The notes under the pieces: generated by a model | Seen by the model: the letters and a program-made list of their open reading frames with translations, nothing else | What the model was told of the DNA's origin: nothing | Database searches by the model: none | In this document: positions 1-8,801 of the stretch, piece by piece | Layout of the letters: each line of letters begins with the position of its first letter | Position numbering within the stretch: position 1 is the first letter of the stretch | Made by a program: the position numbers and the translations under genes | From: Negativicutes bacterium | GTDB taxonomy: Bacteria > Bacillota_C > Negativicutes > Sporomusales_B > JARLHX01 | DNA: 48,021 nt | Assembly: GCA_031292015.1 (NCBI GenBank) | Contig: JARLHY010000122.1 | Coordinates: 1 to 48,021, forward strand | Reading direction: 5' to 3'

Positions 1-2
1 AA

Positions 3-1052
3 GCGCTTTACGGCATCAAGCCTGCCGACGTAGTGGGCAAAACGTACAAACAGGTTTTCCCGGCCTTCCTGGAAGAACCGGTCGACTGGATCAAAGAACT
101 GGGGGAAGTGGCGCTGACCGGCAAGCCGAAGACCTTCGTACGCTATGTCCGGCTTTTGAACGGGTGGTACCGGTTCTCCGCCTACCGGCCCGAGCCGGGC
201 TTTGTCGCAATGATCACCATCGATGTTACGACGAAAGTACAGGCCGAAGAGGCGCAAAGGTGTTACGCCGAGGAGATCGCGGCAACCAACGCCGAAATCA
301 AGTCGTTCGTCAACATGATCGCCCATGACTTTCGGACACCGATGGTCAATTTGAAAGGATTCAGCGCCGAACTGGGATACATTCTGGCGGAACTCAGGCA
401 AGCCATTGGGGAGGCCGAATCCTTGCTCTCACCGGAAATTCAGGCGAAGGTGGACGAGCTTTTCGACAAGGATATTCCTCAAACCCAGCAGTTCATCGAT
501 TCCTCGGTAGACAGGCTTCACAGAATGGTTGAGACCCTGCTGACCCTGGCCCGGATGGGACGGCGGGACCTGAATCCCGAGGAGGTTGACCTGGGAAAAC
601 TCGTAAAGGATGTTTTGCAGTCTTATCAGCATCAGGTCGGCGAAGGTCATATCCAGGTCGATGTGGGAGCATTGCCGACGCTTGAAACCGATCGTCTCAC
701 GCTGGAGCAAATCATCGGCAATCTGGTGGACAACGCCATAAAATACCTTGTCCCGGGACGTCCGGGAAAAATCGGAATCACCTGCAGTGAAGATGAGGCC
801 GCATATGTGTTGTGTGTGAAGGATAACGGGCGGGGAATCGCCGTCGCTGATTTCGATAAGATATTTGAGCCGTTCCGGCGTGCGGGCAGACAAGACCAGC
901 CCGGAGAAGGCCTGGGGTTGGCCTACGTCAGGACGCTGCTGCGAAAACTGGGCGGTAAGATTTGGTGCGAATCCGAAGTGGGTATAGGGACAACGATGAG
1001 TTTTACAATCCCCAAGAAACCGTGTAAACGCGGCGACTACGACCAGCTTTAG
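3..1052 (+). CDS. PAS-domain sensor histidine kinase, 5' end outside window
   Basis: Sensor kinase that would autophosphorylate on histidine and pass the phosphate to a response regulator. The reading frame is already open at base 3, and the first residues look like the interior of a PAS domain, so the true start lies upstream; the GTG at 33 is not the start. Order seen: PAS remnant to about base 260, a short coiled linker, a HisKA dimerisation domain with the H-box AHDFRTP (bases 324-344), then a HATPase domain with N-box NLVDNAIKY, G1 box DNGRGIA and G2 box GEGLGLAY. No membrane segment is present in the visible part. All catalytic boxes are intact. No response regulator is adjacent; the receiver-type protein at 2860 is two genes away, so pairing with it is only a guess. 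Confidence 0.9.
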   Translation, partial: ALYGIKPADVVGKTYKQVFPAFLEEPVDWIKELGEVALTGKPKTFVRYVRLLNGWYRFSAYRPEPGFVAMITIDVTTKVQAEEAQRCYAEEIAATNAEIKSFVNMIAHDFRTPMVNLKGFSAELGYILAELRQAIGEAESLLSPEIQAKVDELFDKDIPQTQQFIDSSVDRLHRMVETLLTLARMGRRDLNPEEVDLGKLVKDVLQSYQHQVGEGHIQVDVGALPTLETDRLTLEQIIGNLVDNAIKYLVPGRPGKIGITCSEDEAAYVLCVKDNGRGIAVADFDKIFEPFRRAGRQDQPGEGLGLAYVRTLLRKLGGKIWCESEVGIGTTMSFTIPKKPCKRGDYDQL

Positions 1053-1150
1053 GGTGGCGGAAGGAGGAACCTGTGTGGTTGACTAAAGCGCGGGAGTTCT
1101 CGTGAGAACAGGGGAAGTAGGACCGAATGTTATGGAGAGGGGTGTCTGCA

Positions 1151-1414
1151 ATGAAATCAACCGGTATTGTACGAAGGCTGGATGAACTTGGTAGGCTTGT
1201 GCTCCCTGTCGAGCTGCGGCGTAAGCTCAGTATTGGGGAAAAGGACGGTCTTGAGATTTTCATTGACAATGACCGTATTATTTTGAGAAAATATGAACCT
1301 GCGTGTGTTTTTTGCGGTGACGCCAATGAGATAACCCGCTACAAAGGAAAGAACATATGTAGGGAATGCATAGACAAGATGGCCCAAGACTCAGTGAAGC
1401 AGAGCGCCGGCTAA
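1151..1414 (+). CDS. AbrB/SpoVT-family transition-state regulator with C-terminal zinc knuckle
   Basis: DNA-binding swapped-hairpin regulator of the AbrB family, which in spore formers controls stationary-phase genes. The first 45 residues carry the family signature (STGIVRRLDELGRLVLPVE, then RRKL, then EIF and ILRKYEP). The C-terminal part holds two Cys pairs, CVFC and CREC, a zinc-knuckle arrangement common in clostridial AbrB homologues. The ATG at 1151 was chosen because GGAGAGGGG lies at 1133-1141 and the AbrB signature starts there; an upstream ATG at 1127 lacks a site. About 87 residues. A perfect terminator follows, so it is probably a single-gene unit. Confidence 0.9.
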   Translation: MKSTGIVRRLDELGRLVLPVELRRKLSIGEKDGLEIFIDNDRIILRKYEPACVFCGDANEITRYKGKNICRECIDKMAQDSVKQSAG

Positions 1415-1467
1415 AATCAGTCCCGCTCGCCGGTTGCAAAGGACAAAGCCAACGCCAACAGGGCGGA

Positions 1468-1496
1468 GGGTCTGCGAAATGCAGACCCTTCTTTTC
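1468..1496 (+). terminator. Intrinsic terminator after the AbrB-like gene
   Basis: A perfect 8-bp stem GGGTCTGC / GCAGACCC with a GAAAT loop, followed by TTCTTTTC. It isolates the AbrB-like gene from the UxaA-family gene. I see nothing else clear in 1497-1630. Confidence 0.85.
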
Positions 1497-1652
1497 GAAG
1501 CCCTGGGCCGAGGCCAAGGCTCATCAGACAGTGCGGGGAATTTGTTTCACGGGTTATCAGGCCGGGTTTGCGAGAAGGAAAACCGTTTGATTGCTGGAAT
1601 AGGTAGATAGTATCATACGGCGGGTCTGACCATAATATGGAGGTTTGATATT

Positions 1653-2816
1653 GTGGAATTCATGGGTTATCCTCGTCCCGACGGCCGGGTCGGCCTGCGG
1701 AATCATGTGTTGATCATGCCGACGGTGGTATGTGCAAACCGGGTTGCCCGCGGAGTGGCCGAAGATCTGAAGGGCGCGGTCTGGTTTGAGCATCAGCACG
1801 GCTGCGGCCATTTAGGCGCCGATGCCGAGCTGACGAGGCGGATTTTCGTCGGCCATGGCGTTCATCCCAACGTCTACGGCGTGATCGTCGTCGGCCTCGG
1901 CTGTGAAAATATAAGGGCCCAGGATGTGGCTGCCGCCATAAAGGCGCAGTGCCCTTATAAACCGGTCCACTGTCTGATCATCCAGGATGAAGGCGGTATT
2001 CCGCAGGCTGTCGCCAAGGGGACGAGTCTGGCCATTCAGATGATCAAAGCGGCATCGGCTGAGCAGCGAAAGCCTGTTGCCGTCTCCGAGCTTATTTTAG
2101 GTACCGAGTGCGGCGGTTCGGACGCCTGTTCGGGGATTTCCGCCAACCCGGCCCTGGGGGTAACGAGCGACATGCTGGTGGACGCGGGCGGGACGGTAAT
2201 CCTCGCGGAAACCACCGAAATCATCGGGGCCGAGCATATCGTGGCAGCAAGGGCGGTCAATGAAACCGTCGCCAGGGGGTGCTATGAGGCTATCGCCCGG
2301 TGTGAGGCCGGCGCCAAGAATATGGGAGTGGATATGCGGGGCGGGAATCCGTCTCCAGGCAATATCGAAGGTGGCCTCAGCTCCATCGAGGAAAAGTCGT
2401 TGGGCTGTATTTACAAAGCCGGGAACAGACCACTGCAGGACGTAATCGAATACGGCGCCCCTATTGTCAAGAAGGGGCTTATCTGGATGGACACCCCGGG
2501 GCATGATATCGAGCAGATGACGGCGATGATAGCGGGAGGCTGCCATCTGGCGGTGTTTACCACCGGCCGCGGTACGGTTACCGGTTCGCCGATAGCGCCG
2601 GTGATCAAAGTCGCCAGCAATACCCCGATGTACGACAGAATGAAAGACAACATGGATCTGAACGCCGGCACCATTATCACCGGTGATGAAACAGTCCAGC
2701 AGGTGGGAGACCGTATTTTTGCCGAGATGCTGCAGGTGGCTTCCGGCAAATTTACCACAGCCGAGGTCATCGGCTGCAACGAATTCGGCATCAAGCGGCT
2801 GGGACCATCGATGTAA
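1653..2816 (+). CDS. UxaA-family dehydratase/hydrolase large subunit, copy 1
   Basis: Homologous to the C-terminal catalytic part of altronate/galactarate dehydratases and to the large subunit of sulfolactate sulfo-lyase (SuyB); such enzymes eliminate water or sulfite from hydroxy acids and are metal dependent. Family blocks seen: EHQHGCGHL, GHGVHPNVYG, VVGLGCE, GGSDACSGISANPALG, NPSPGNIEGGL, EEKSLGCI and TTGRGTVTGSPIAPV. At 387 residues it has no N-terminal SAF domain, and no small SAF subunit is encoded nearby. Start: GTG at 1653 lies 9 bases after GGAGG (1639-1643); the in-frame ATG at 1662 is too far from it. A close paralogue sits at 20198-21361. It stands between a terminator and the degenerate GGDEF gene 43 bases downstream. 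The substrate is unknown. Confidence 0.85.
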   Translation: MEFMGYPRPDGRVGLRNHVLIMPTVVCANRVARGVAEDLKGAVWFEHQHGCGHLGADAELTRRIFVGHGVHPNVYGVIVVGLGCENIRAQDVAAAIKAQCPYKPVHCLIIQDEGGIPQAVAKGTSLAIQMIKAASAEQRKPVAVSELILGTECGGSDACSGISANPALGVTSDMLVDAGGTVILAETTEIIGAEHIVAARAVNETVARGCYEAIARCEAGAKNMGVDMRGGNPSPGNIEGGLSSIEEKSLGCIYKAGNRPLQDVIEYGAPIVKKGLIWMDTPGHDIEQMTAMIAGGCHLAVFTTGRGTVTGSPIAPVIKVASNTPMYDRMKDNMDLNAGTIITGDETVQQVGDRIFAEMLQVASGKFTTAEVIGCNEFGIKRLGPSM

Positions 2817-2859
2817 AACCGTGGTTGCAATCGATCGTGCTATAGGAGGAACAATACTC

Positions 2860-3801
2860 ATGCAAAGGATACTTCTGATGGCTGATAACGAGAATGACAT
2901 TGGCGAACTGGCCGGCCTGTCGGCGAATCGGTATGAACTCGTGGTCGCCAACAGCAAAAAGTCAGCCTTGAAGTTGGCGGCAGCAAAAGGACCCGCTCTC
3001 GTTTTGGCGGATCTCGTTCTGGCTGAGGCCCAAGGTCTCTGCGCCAGTGAATTCGCCGGACGGAAGGCCGCTCGGTCCGTTCCCGTTATCTTCATCACCG
3101 AAAGGAACCGGCCTGAGGATATCGCCAAAGCCTTCGCCCTTGGCGGGCAGGATTATATTGCCAAGCCGTTTTTCGCCGACGAGCTGCATGCCAGACTGGG
3201 GCCGCATCTTGAGCTGCGGCAAGCCCAGGTCAGTCTGCAGGAATGTTTCGCAGCGCTGGAACAAAAAAACCACCAGTTGCGCGATATTACCGAGCAACTG
3301 GAAAGCGCGGCCCGGATTGACCTGCTCACCGCCATTCCGAACCGCTGGTATATGCTGGAGCGGATGAAGGACGAGGCGGCCAGGTCTTTTCGCTACCAGC
3401 GCTCTCTCACTATCGCCGCCGTCAGTGTCGATGATTTTACGGTCCTTGTCGGTGAGCATGGCCGTGACTGCGGCGACTATGTGCTGCAAAGCATCGCCGA
3501 TATTCTGCGGAGCGGGCGGCGGGGCCAGGATGTTGTGGCCCGCTGGGAAGATGAAGTGTTTTTGCTGATGCTGCCTGAAACCTACATAGCCGACGGCGGA
3601 AGGGTGGCCGAGAGAGTCAGGGCCCGGGTCGAAGCCGCCGGGATCATCTACTCCGGCCAGCGGATTCCGGTCACAGTGAGCGTGGGAGTTGCCGAGTTCG
3701 ATGCCGGCGGCGGGGTCGAAGGGACGGTCGAAAAGGCCGAAGCGGCGGTCGCCGAGGGGCGGCGCACAGCTAAAAACAGTGTTGTCCTTTCGCAAAAATG
3801 A
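2860..3801 (+). CDS. Response regulator with degenerate GGDEF domain
   Basis: Receiver plus diguanylate-cyclase-like protein, 313 residues. The receiver (about 1-120) has the acidic start around D9, a phospho-acceptor candidate at D51, the conserved Thr in IFITERN and the Lys in IAKPF. A short coiled linker leads to a GGDEF fold (about 150-310) recognisable by DLLTAIPNRWYM and DVVARW. The signature position reads EDEVF instead of GGDEF, so cyclase activity is unlikely; a signal-binding or protein-binding role is more plausible. Start: ATG at 2860 has AGGAGGA at 2844-2850; the frame extends upstream into the UxaA gene but without a site. The 43-base gap suggests cotranscription with UxaA copy 1. 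Confidence 0.85.
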   Translation: MQRILLMADNENDIGELAGLSANRYELVVANSKKSALKLAAAKGPALVLADLVLAEAQGLCASEFAGRKAARSVPVIFITERNRPEDIAKAFALGGQDYIAKPFFADELHARLGPHLELRQAQVSLQECFAALEQKNHQLRDITEQLESAARIDLLTAIPNRWYMLERMKDEAARSFRYQRSLTIAAVSVDDFTVLVGEHGRDCGDYVLQSIADILRSGRRGQDVVARWEDEVFLLMLPETYIADGGRVAERVRARVEAAGIIYSGQRIPVTVSVGVAEFDAGGGVEGTVEKAEAAVAEGRRTAKNSVVLSQK

Positions 3802-3858
3802 CGAAAAGCCTGGCGTACCTGCCTTGGTGAAACACGGCTGTAAATTAATGTTTTGTCT

Positions 3859-3886
3859 GGCAGGAATCACGGCTTTGAGCAAGAAG
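3859..3886 (+). promoter_or_regulatory. GGCAGGAAT upstream motif, weak copy
   Basis: GGCAGGAAT at 3859 followed 16 bases later by GAA, then AGGATAGAAA, just before the small gene at 3919. Two stronger copies at 14215 and 26699 have GCGAAC at exactly the same distance. The role is unknown; see findings. Confidence 0.35.
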
Positions 3887-3918
3887 GATAGAAAAAGAAC
3901 AGGACAGGAGGGGATAAC

Positions 3919-4203
3919 ATGATTCTGGTAAAAGATATTCTTGTGGAATATCCTCAGTCCATGACAGAGACTGAGGCTACGGCTTATGCCGACGAGGAAA
4001 TCGAGCTGTGGGCCAAGCGCGGCAAAAAACTGGACAAAGTAATCATCGAGATAGAAGGCAACGAAGCTATCGTCCGTGGCTTTGAACAGTCCCCGATTAA
4101 GCGGGTCAGAAGAATTACCGGCTATCTCAGCGAAGCCGCCAACTTCAATGACGCCAAGCGGGCCGAACTCAAGGCAAGGACTGTGCATGTCAGCAATTTC
4201 TGA
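3919..4203 (+). CDS. Small protein resembling the C-terminal tail of anaerobic ribonucleotide reductase
   Basis: 94 residues. The second half (RRITGYL, then NFNDAKRAELKAR) resembles the segment just before the glycyl-radical loop of class III ribonucleotide reductases (NrdD), but the zinc-binding Cys pairs and the radical Gly loop are absent, so it cannot be a reductase. The first half is acidic and unfamiliar. A strong GGAGGGG site (3907-3913) and a terminator immediately downstream show a genuine independent gene. A regulatory or structural role cannot be assigned from sequence. Confidence 0.7.
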   Translation: MILVKDILVEYPQSMTETEATAYADEEIELWAKRGKKLDKVIIEIEGNEAIVRGFEQSPIKRVRRITGYLSEAANFNDAKRAELKARTVHVSNF

Positions 4204-4260
4204 TTGAAACTGCTGGTTTGACGGTGAGGTCGCGATGTTGTATTGGCAGTAAAAAGTGGA

Positions 4261-4306
4261 ACGGGGCTGGATCAAAATAGATCCAACCTCGTTTTTTTCT
4301 TTTTCA
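4261..4306 (+). terminator. Intrinsic terminator
   Basis: A 13-bp stem (ACGGGGCTGGATC with GATCCAACCTCGT, including G-U pairs), loop AAAATA, followed by TTTTTTCTTTTTC. It ends the unit of the 94-residue protein. Confidence 0.9.
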
Positions 4307-4320
4307 TAATGGCAGTAATA

Positions 4321-4354
4321 AATAACCATTGAATTAATTAATAACTATTGAATT
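4321..4354 (+). repeat. Tandem 15-bp direct repeats upstream of dsdA
   Basis: AATAACCATTGAATT (4321-4335) and AATAACTATTGAATT (4340-4354) match at 14 of 15 positions and are 19 bases apart, overlapping the -35 region of the promoter at 4348. This suits a regulator binding two adjacent turns, but the binder is not shown. Confidence 0.5.
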
Positions 4355-4376
4355 TTTAAATTGAAATTGATAAAAT
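4348..4376 (+). promoter_or_regulatory. Sigma-A-type promoter of the D-amino-acid operon
   Basis: TTGAAT, 17-base spacer, TAAAAT, in a very AT-rich stretch (about 4305-4420) unlike the GC-rich surroundings. It is the only good promoter between the terminator at 4306 and the start of dsdA. Confidence 0.55.
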
Positions 4377-4458
4377 AAATATAATTTAATAAATTAAATA
4401 TGATTGCTCGATATTTGTTGTTTTGTGGGAAATTACGGATGGTGAGGAGAATGAATTC

Positions 4459-5820
4459 GTGGCTGATTTGGTGGCAGAGAAAGACCGCCGGATAGATTCT
4501 GTTGAAGATTTAAAGAAACAATACCCTTTGCTGGACAAGATCATAGCAACAAATGAGGTTTTTTGGGTCAATCCGAAGTATTCGCCGGACATCGATGGCA
4601 GGAGTGGTTCCATCCTTGGCAAAACGGATATCGACGAAGCGGAAAACAGGCTGATAAGGTTTGCTCCCTACATTGCCGAAGCTTTTCCTGAAACGCGGCA
4701 GGAAAAAGGTGTTATCGAATCGCCGCTGGTCCGCATCCCCGGAATGCAAGCAGAGCTGAAAAAAATGTATGGCCATGAACTGAGCGGATTTTTGTATCTG
4801 AAATGCGACAGCCAGCTTCCCATTTCAGGGTCGATCAAGGCCCGCGGCGGTATATACGAAGTGCTGAAAATCGCAGAAGACATCGCTGTAAGGCGCGGGT
4901 TGCTCTCGGTTACTGATGATTACGCAAAGCTTGATAGCGAATATTTCAGAAGGTTATTCTCGGAGTATTCCATTATCGTTGGCTCGACTGGAAATTTAGG
5001 GCTCAGCATCGGGATCATCGGTGCTAAGCTGGGCTTTAAAGTGGTTGTACATATGTCGTCGGACGCCCAGCAGTGGAAGAAAGACATGCTCAGGTCAAAG
5101 GGCGTAAAGGTGGTCGAGCATAGCTCGGACTATACCCGGGCGGTGGAAGCAGGTCGGAGTGAAGCGCTGCAAGATGCCAACAGCCATTTTGTTGATGATG
5201 AAAATTCTCGCAATCTATTCCTGGGTTATGCCGTTGCCGCCCGTAGATTAAAAAAACAGTTGGATGCTTTGAATGTCCCTGTGGACAAAGATCACCCATT
5301 ATTCGTATATCTGCCCTGCGGAGTTGGCGGTGGGCCCGGCGGAGTTACTTTCGGCCTGAAAAGTGTATTCAGGGAGAATGTTCACTGCTTTTTTGCCGAG
5401 CCGACTCATTCGCCGGCTATGCTGGTAGGCCTTTTAACCGGCCTTCATGACCAGATATCGGTTCAGCAGCTGGGAATTGATAATATCACCGATGCCGACG
5501 GGCTGGCTGTTGGCAGACCGTCCGGCTTCGTCGGGAAACTGCTGGAAAGAGACATAAGCGGTGTTTATACTGTTCAGGATGAAGAACTGTATTCGCTTTT
5601 GCGGGCGCTTGCTGACAGCGAGAAAATCTATCTGGAGCCTTCAGCTTTAGCGGGCTTTATGGGGCCGGTAAAATTGTTCGCAGAATCCTCAGGCCTGCGA
5701 TACCTAAAAACCAATCAATTGATAAATAAGGTGGTGAATACCTCCCATATTGTATGGGCTACTGGTGGCAGTATGGTTCCCGTTGAGATTATGAAAGGGT
5801 TTTACAACAGGGGAAAGTGA
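4459..5820 (+). CDS. dsdA: D-serine ammonia-lyase (D-serine dehydratase)
   Basis: PLP enzyme converting D-serine to pyruvate and ammonia in the cytoplasm. The PLP-lysine motif [14 protein letters not shown] and the glycine-rich phosphate loop [11 protein letters not shown] are typical of DsdA rather than of the D-threonine aldolase-like D-serine lyases. About 453 residues, close to family length. The start is set at GTG 4459, 9 bases after GGTGAGGAG (4441-4449); an upstream in-frame TTG at 4423 has no site. The coding sequence is more AT-rich than genes on either side. It is the first gene of a three-gene run with an acylase and an MFS carrier, consistent with growth on D-amino-acid derivatives. 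Confidence 0.93.
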   Translation: MADLVAEKDRRIDSVEDLKKQYPLLDKIIATNEVFWVNPKYSPDIDGRSGSILGKTDIDEAENRLIRFAPYIAEAFPETRQEKGVIESPLVRIPGMQAELKKMYGHELSGFLYLKCDSQLPISGSIKARGGIYEVLKIAEDIAVRRGLLSVTDDYAKLDSEYFRRLFSEYSIIVGSTGNLGLSIGIIGAKLGFKVVVHMSSDAQQWKKDMLRSKGVKVVEHSSDYTRAVEAGRSEALQDANSHFVDDENSRNLFLGYAVAARRLKKQLDALNVPVDKDHPLFVYLPCGVGGGPGGVTFGLKSVFRENVHCFFAEPTHSPAMLVGLLTGLHDQISVQQLGIDNITDADGLAVGRPSGFVGKLLERDISGVYTVQDEELYSLLRALADSEKIYLEPSALAGFMGPVKLFAESSGLRYLKTNQLINKVVNTSHIVWATGGSMVPVEIMKGFYNRGK

Positions 5821-5852
5821 CGGCAATGCAAGCAGGGAAAGGGGAGATACAG

Positions 5853-7451
5853 GTGTTTGATATTATTGTTCGGCAGGCCAGAATCGTTGACGGTACCGGC
5901 AACCCGTGGTTTACGGATGACGTTGGCGTGCAAGACGGCAAGATTACGCGTATTGGAAAAATCGATGAAAAAGCAGACGTGGAGATTGACGGCAAGGGGC
6001 TTTATCTGTCACCCGGATTTATTGATCCTCATGCCCATGATGACGGATGTGCATTTTTTGATGAAGCGGTCATTAATAAGTTATCACAAGGTGTCACGAC
6101 CGACGTTTCGGGAAACTGCGGACAAAGTTTGGCGCCGGTGTCTGAACGTTACTGGCAGGAAAACCGCAAAGTTCATTCCATAATCAATCCTCCCGAGGGC
6201 ATGCAATCCTTCACTACCTTTGCCGGTTTTTTGGAAACAATAGCCGGAAGACGGCTGGGTATTAACATGGGGTATCTGGTTGGTCATGCGGCACTGAGAA
6301 TTGCGGTCATGGGCCTCGATAACCGTCAGCCAACCGACCGGGAGCTGCAGCAGATGAAAGATTACCTGACAGAAGCGCTTGACAGCGGAGCTCTTGGTTT
6401 GTCTATCGGCCTGCTCTACCCGCCCGGCAGTATTGCCAGCAGGAACGAATTTGTTGAGCTCTGCAGGATTGTCAAAGAAAAAGATGCCATTTTTACCATT
6501 CACATCAGGGATGAAGGCAACAATGTGATTGAATCGGTACAAGAGGCGATAGAAATTGCCGAACAATCGGGCGCCTTGCTTAACATTTCGCATCATAAGG
6601 CCATCGGCAAGGCCAACTGGGGTAAGATTAAGACCACGCTGAAGATGATCGAAGATGCCAACAGGCGTGGTATTGAAGTCGGTTTTGATCAATATCCCTA
6701 TAATGCGAACTGTACCTATCTGTCCACGATCTTGCCGCCAAGCTATCTGGTGGGGGATCCGGCCGAGCTGGTTCGCAATTTGGGAATACCTGAGTTCAGG
6801 GAAAAAACCAAGGCTGATATCCTGGCTTTCACGGAGAAATGGGATAATTACGTAGTCAATGTGGGCTTTGACGGAATGCTCATGATTAAAGCTGAATCCA
6901 CCCCGGCTGCTGTCGGCAGGACAGTTGGGGAGTATGCCCGCAGCATTGGGGCCGATCCTTTTGACGCTGCACTGGATCTTCTTATCGCCAATAACCTTGA
7001 GGTAATCGGGGTTTATTTCAGCATGTCGGATGATGATGTGGAAGAAGTGATGAGAAACCCCTATGGAATGGTGGGAACTGACGGCATCTATATGCGCAAC
7101 AAAGAAAAGACGCATCCGCGTGTCACGGCATCTTTCCCGCGCATTCTGGGGCGGTATGTCCGGGAAAAGAAAGTACTGCGCTTAGAAGAAGCGGTGCGAA
7201 AAATGACATCACTTCCTGCCCAGCGATTGCGGCTGAAGAGCAAGGGCCTGATCAAAGAGGGCTTTGATGCTGATCTGGTGGTGTTTGACGCCAACACCAT
7301 TATTGACAACGCTGATTTTGTTAACGACAGCTACGCCCCGAATACCGGTATTAAGTACGTGATTGTCAATGGTAAGCTCGCGCTGGTGGATAACCAGTAT
7401 GCAGGTACAGCCTCAGGCAAGGTTGTCAGAAGAAAGCCTGCCGCGAAATAA
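5853..7451 (+). CDS. N-acyl-D-amino-acid deacylase (D-aminoacylase), amidohydrolase family
   Basis: Zinc-dependent amidohydrolase expected to release free D-amino acids from N-acyl forms. Seen: an N-terminal beta-sandwich start (FDIIVRQARIVDGTGNPW), the metal-site motif GFIDPHAHDD, the family block QGVTTDVSGNCG, downstream metal-ligand candidates in HIRDEG and ISHHKAIGK, and the C-terminal DADLVVFD strand. About 532 residues, matching D-aminoacylases. GTG 5853 was chosen because GGGGAG (5841-5846) precedes it and homologues begin at this phenylalanine-aspartate; an upstream GTG at 5817 overlaps the dsdA stop. Co-occurrence with dsdA suggests N-acyl-D-serine or related compounds as substrate, which is inference. 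Confidence 0.88.
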   Translation: MFDIIVRQARIVDGTGNPWFTDDVGVQDGKITRIGKIDEKADVEIDGKGLYLSPGFIDPHAHDDGCAFFDEAVINKLSQGVTTDVSGNCGQSLAPVSERYWQENRKVHSIINPPEGMQSFTTFAGFLETIAGRRLGINMGYLVGHAALRIAVMGLDNRQPTDRELQQMKDYLTEALDSGALGLSIGLLYPPGSIASRNEFVELCRIVKEKDAIFTIHIRDEGNNVIESVQEAIEIAEQSGALLNISHHKAIGKANWGKIKTTLKMIEDANRRGIEVGFDQYPYNANCTYLSTILPPSYLVGDPAELVRNLGIPEFREKTKADILAFTEKWDNYVVNVGFDGMLMIKAESTPAAVGRTVGEYARSIGADPFDAALDLLIANNLEVIGVYFSMSDDDVEEVMRNPYGMVGTDGIYMRNKEKTHPRVTASFPRILGRYVREKKVLRLEEAVRKMTSLPAQRLRLKSKGLIKEGFDADLVVFDANTIIDNADFVNDSYAPNTGIKYVIVNGKLALVDNQYAGTASGKVVRRKPAAK

Positions 7452-7468
7452 GCGAAAGGAGTGTAATC

Positions 7469-8725
7469 ATGAACTGGAAAACAAGGTACAATGTGTTGAC
7501 TATTATTTTCATTGCTTATCTGGTTTGCTATATGGACCGGATGGTTATGGCCACCGCCATTCCCTTCATAGCCAAAGACTTTTCCCTTTCGCCCCTGGAG
7601 ATGGGGGCTGTTTTGAGCGCCTTCTTCTTCAGTTATGCGCTGTCCCAAATTCCCGGCGGACTGCTGGCAGATAAATTTGGCGCCAGAGCTGTTGTGACCG
7701 GGGGGCTTATCTGGTGGAGCATTTTTACCGCTGTCACCGGACTTGCCAATTCCTTAAAGTCCATGATTGTATACCGGGTTTTGTTTGGCATCGGCGAAGG
7801 TATATTTCCGCCAGGGGCTTTCAAGACGGTTGCCTCCTGGTTTCCAAACCGTGAAGTGGGCCGGGCCAATGCAATCATGCTGACAACCAACTGTCTGGGT
7901 CCGGCGCTTGCCCCTATTTTCGTGGCCTATTTCATTGTTGCCTGGGGCTGGCGGATGGTTTTCTTCAGTCTGCTGATACCGGGCATTATTATAGCCGCTT
8001 TGGTGTGGCGGTACTGTAAGCACCCGCGGGCGAGCCTGCATCTGTCTGCAGCGGAATTGGCGGAGATTGAAGGCGATGTTAAGGAACCCACTTGTGCACC
8101 TCAGAAAAAGATCGGATTTGGGCAGCTCGTCCGGATTCCTATCCTCTGGAAGTGCTTTTTCACTTTGTTCTTTTTTAATATCGCTCTTTGGGGTTTGATG
8201 TCCTGGTTGCCCACTTACCTGTTGCAGGTCAGAGGCCTTTCCATCATGAATATGGGTATTGCGGCCTCGCTGCCATTCCTGTCAGGAACGGTAGGGATCT
8301 TGCTGAGCGGGTATTTATCTGATCGTTGGTTCAAGAATCACCGGCACCTGCTGGTTGTCTTCGGAGCAAGTATCGGAGCGGTATTTATCTATCTGAATGC
8401 TATGGCGGTTTCCGCCGAGGCCGCCGTCAGCTATCAGATTATCGGCTTTTTCTTTCTGTGGATTGCCATGGCATCTATATTTACAATTCCCATCGCGACC
8501 CTGCCTGCTGCGGTAGCGGGATCAGCCATGGGGCTTGTAAACACGGCAGGACAGGCCGCCGGTTTCTTATCACCGCTTCTTGTGGGCTACATCCTCACGA
8601 TAACGAAAAATGATTACTACTATGCGTTTATGATGTTTGTCATTTGCTTGCTGATTTCATCGCTGGCGGCATTAACCATCGGTTCGACAAAGACAATACC
8701 TGTGTCGCAAAACATTGATATGTAA
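7469..8725 (+). CDS. MFS transporter, probable uptake of the D-amino-acid derivative
   Basis: Major facilitator with 12 predicted membrane segments and 418 residues. The loop 2-3 motif reads GGLLADKFGARAV and the first segment contains CYMDRMVMATA, as in the anion:cation symporter group of MFS carriers. It follows the deacylase by 17 bases with AAAGGAG upstream, so it belongs to the same operon and probably imports its substrate (an N-acyl-D-amino acid or similar organic anion). The specificity is not readable from sequence. Confidence 0.85.
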   Translation: MNWKTRYNVLTIIFIAYLVCYMDRMVMATAIPFIAKDFSLSPLEMGAVLSAFFFSYALSQIPGGLLADKFGARAVVTGGLIWWSIFTAVTGLANSLKSMIVYRVLFGIGEGIFPPGAFKTVASWFPNREVGRANAIMLTTNCLGPALAPIFVAYFIVAWGWRMVFFSLLIPGIIIAALVWRYCKHPRASLHLSAAELAEIEGDVKEPTCAPQKKIGFGQLVRIPILWKCFFTLFFFNIALWGLMSWLPTYLLQVRGLSIMNMGIAASLPFLSGTVGILLSGYLSDRWFKNHRHLLVVFGASIGAVFIYLNAMAVSAEAAVSYQIIGFFFLWIAMASIFTIPIATLPAAVAGSAMGLVNTAGQAAGFLSPLLVGYILTITKNDYYYAFMMFVICLLISSLAALTIGSTKTIPVSQNIDM

Positions 8726-8747
8726 GCACTCTGTAACTTTATAGCCA

Positions 8748-8797
8748 AACGACCTCCTGTTGGAAGCGAAATGCTTCCACAGGAGGTCGTTCATTTT
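8748..8797. terminator. Bidirectional terminator between convergent genes
   Basis: A long stem AACGACCTCCTGTTGGAAGC pairs with GCTTCCACAGGAGGTCGTT around a GAAAT loop, with one mismatched step, followed by CATTTTC on the plus strand. It lies between the MFS gene and the convergent regulator. Confidence 0.8.
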
Positions 8798-8801
8798 CCG
8801 A

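Noticed and set aside
2097..3128. Long minus-strand open frame opposite UxaA copy 1 and the receiver gene
   Set aside because: Lies opposite two well-supported genes, lacks a ribosome binding site and has no family-like sequence.
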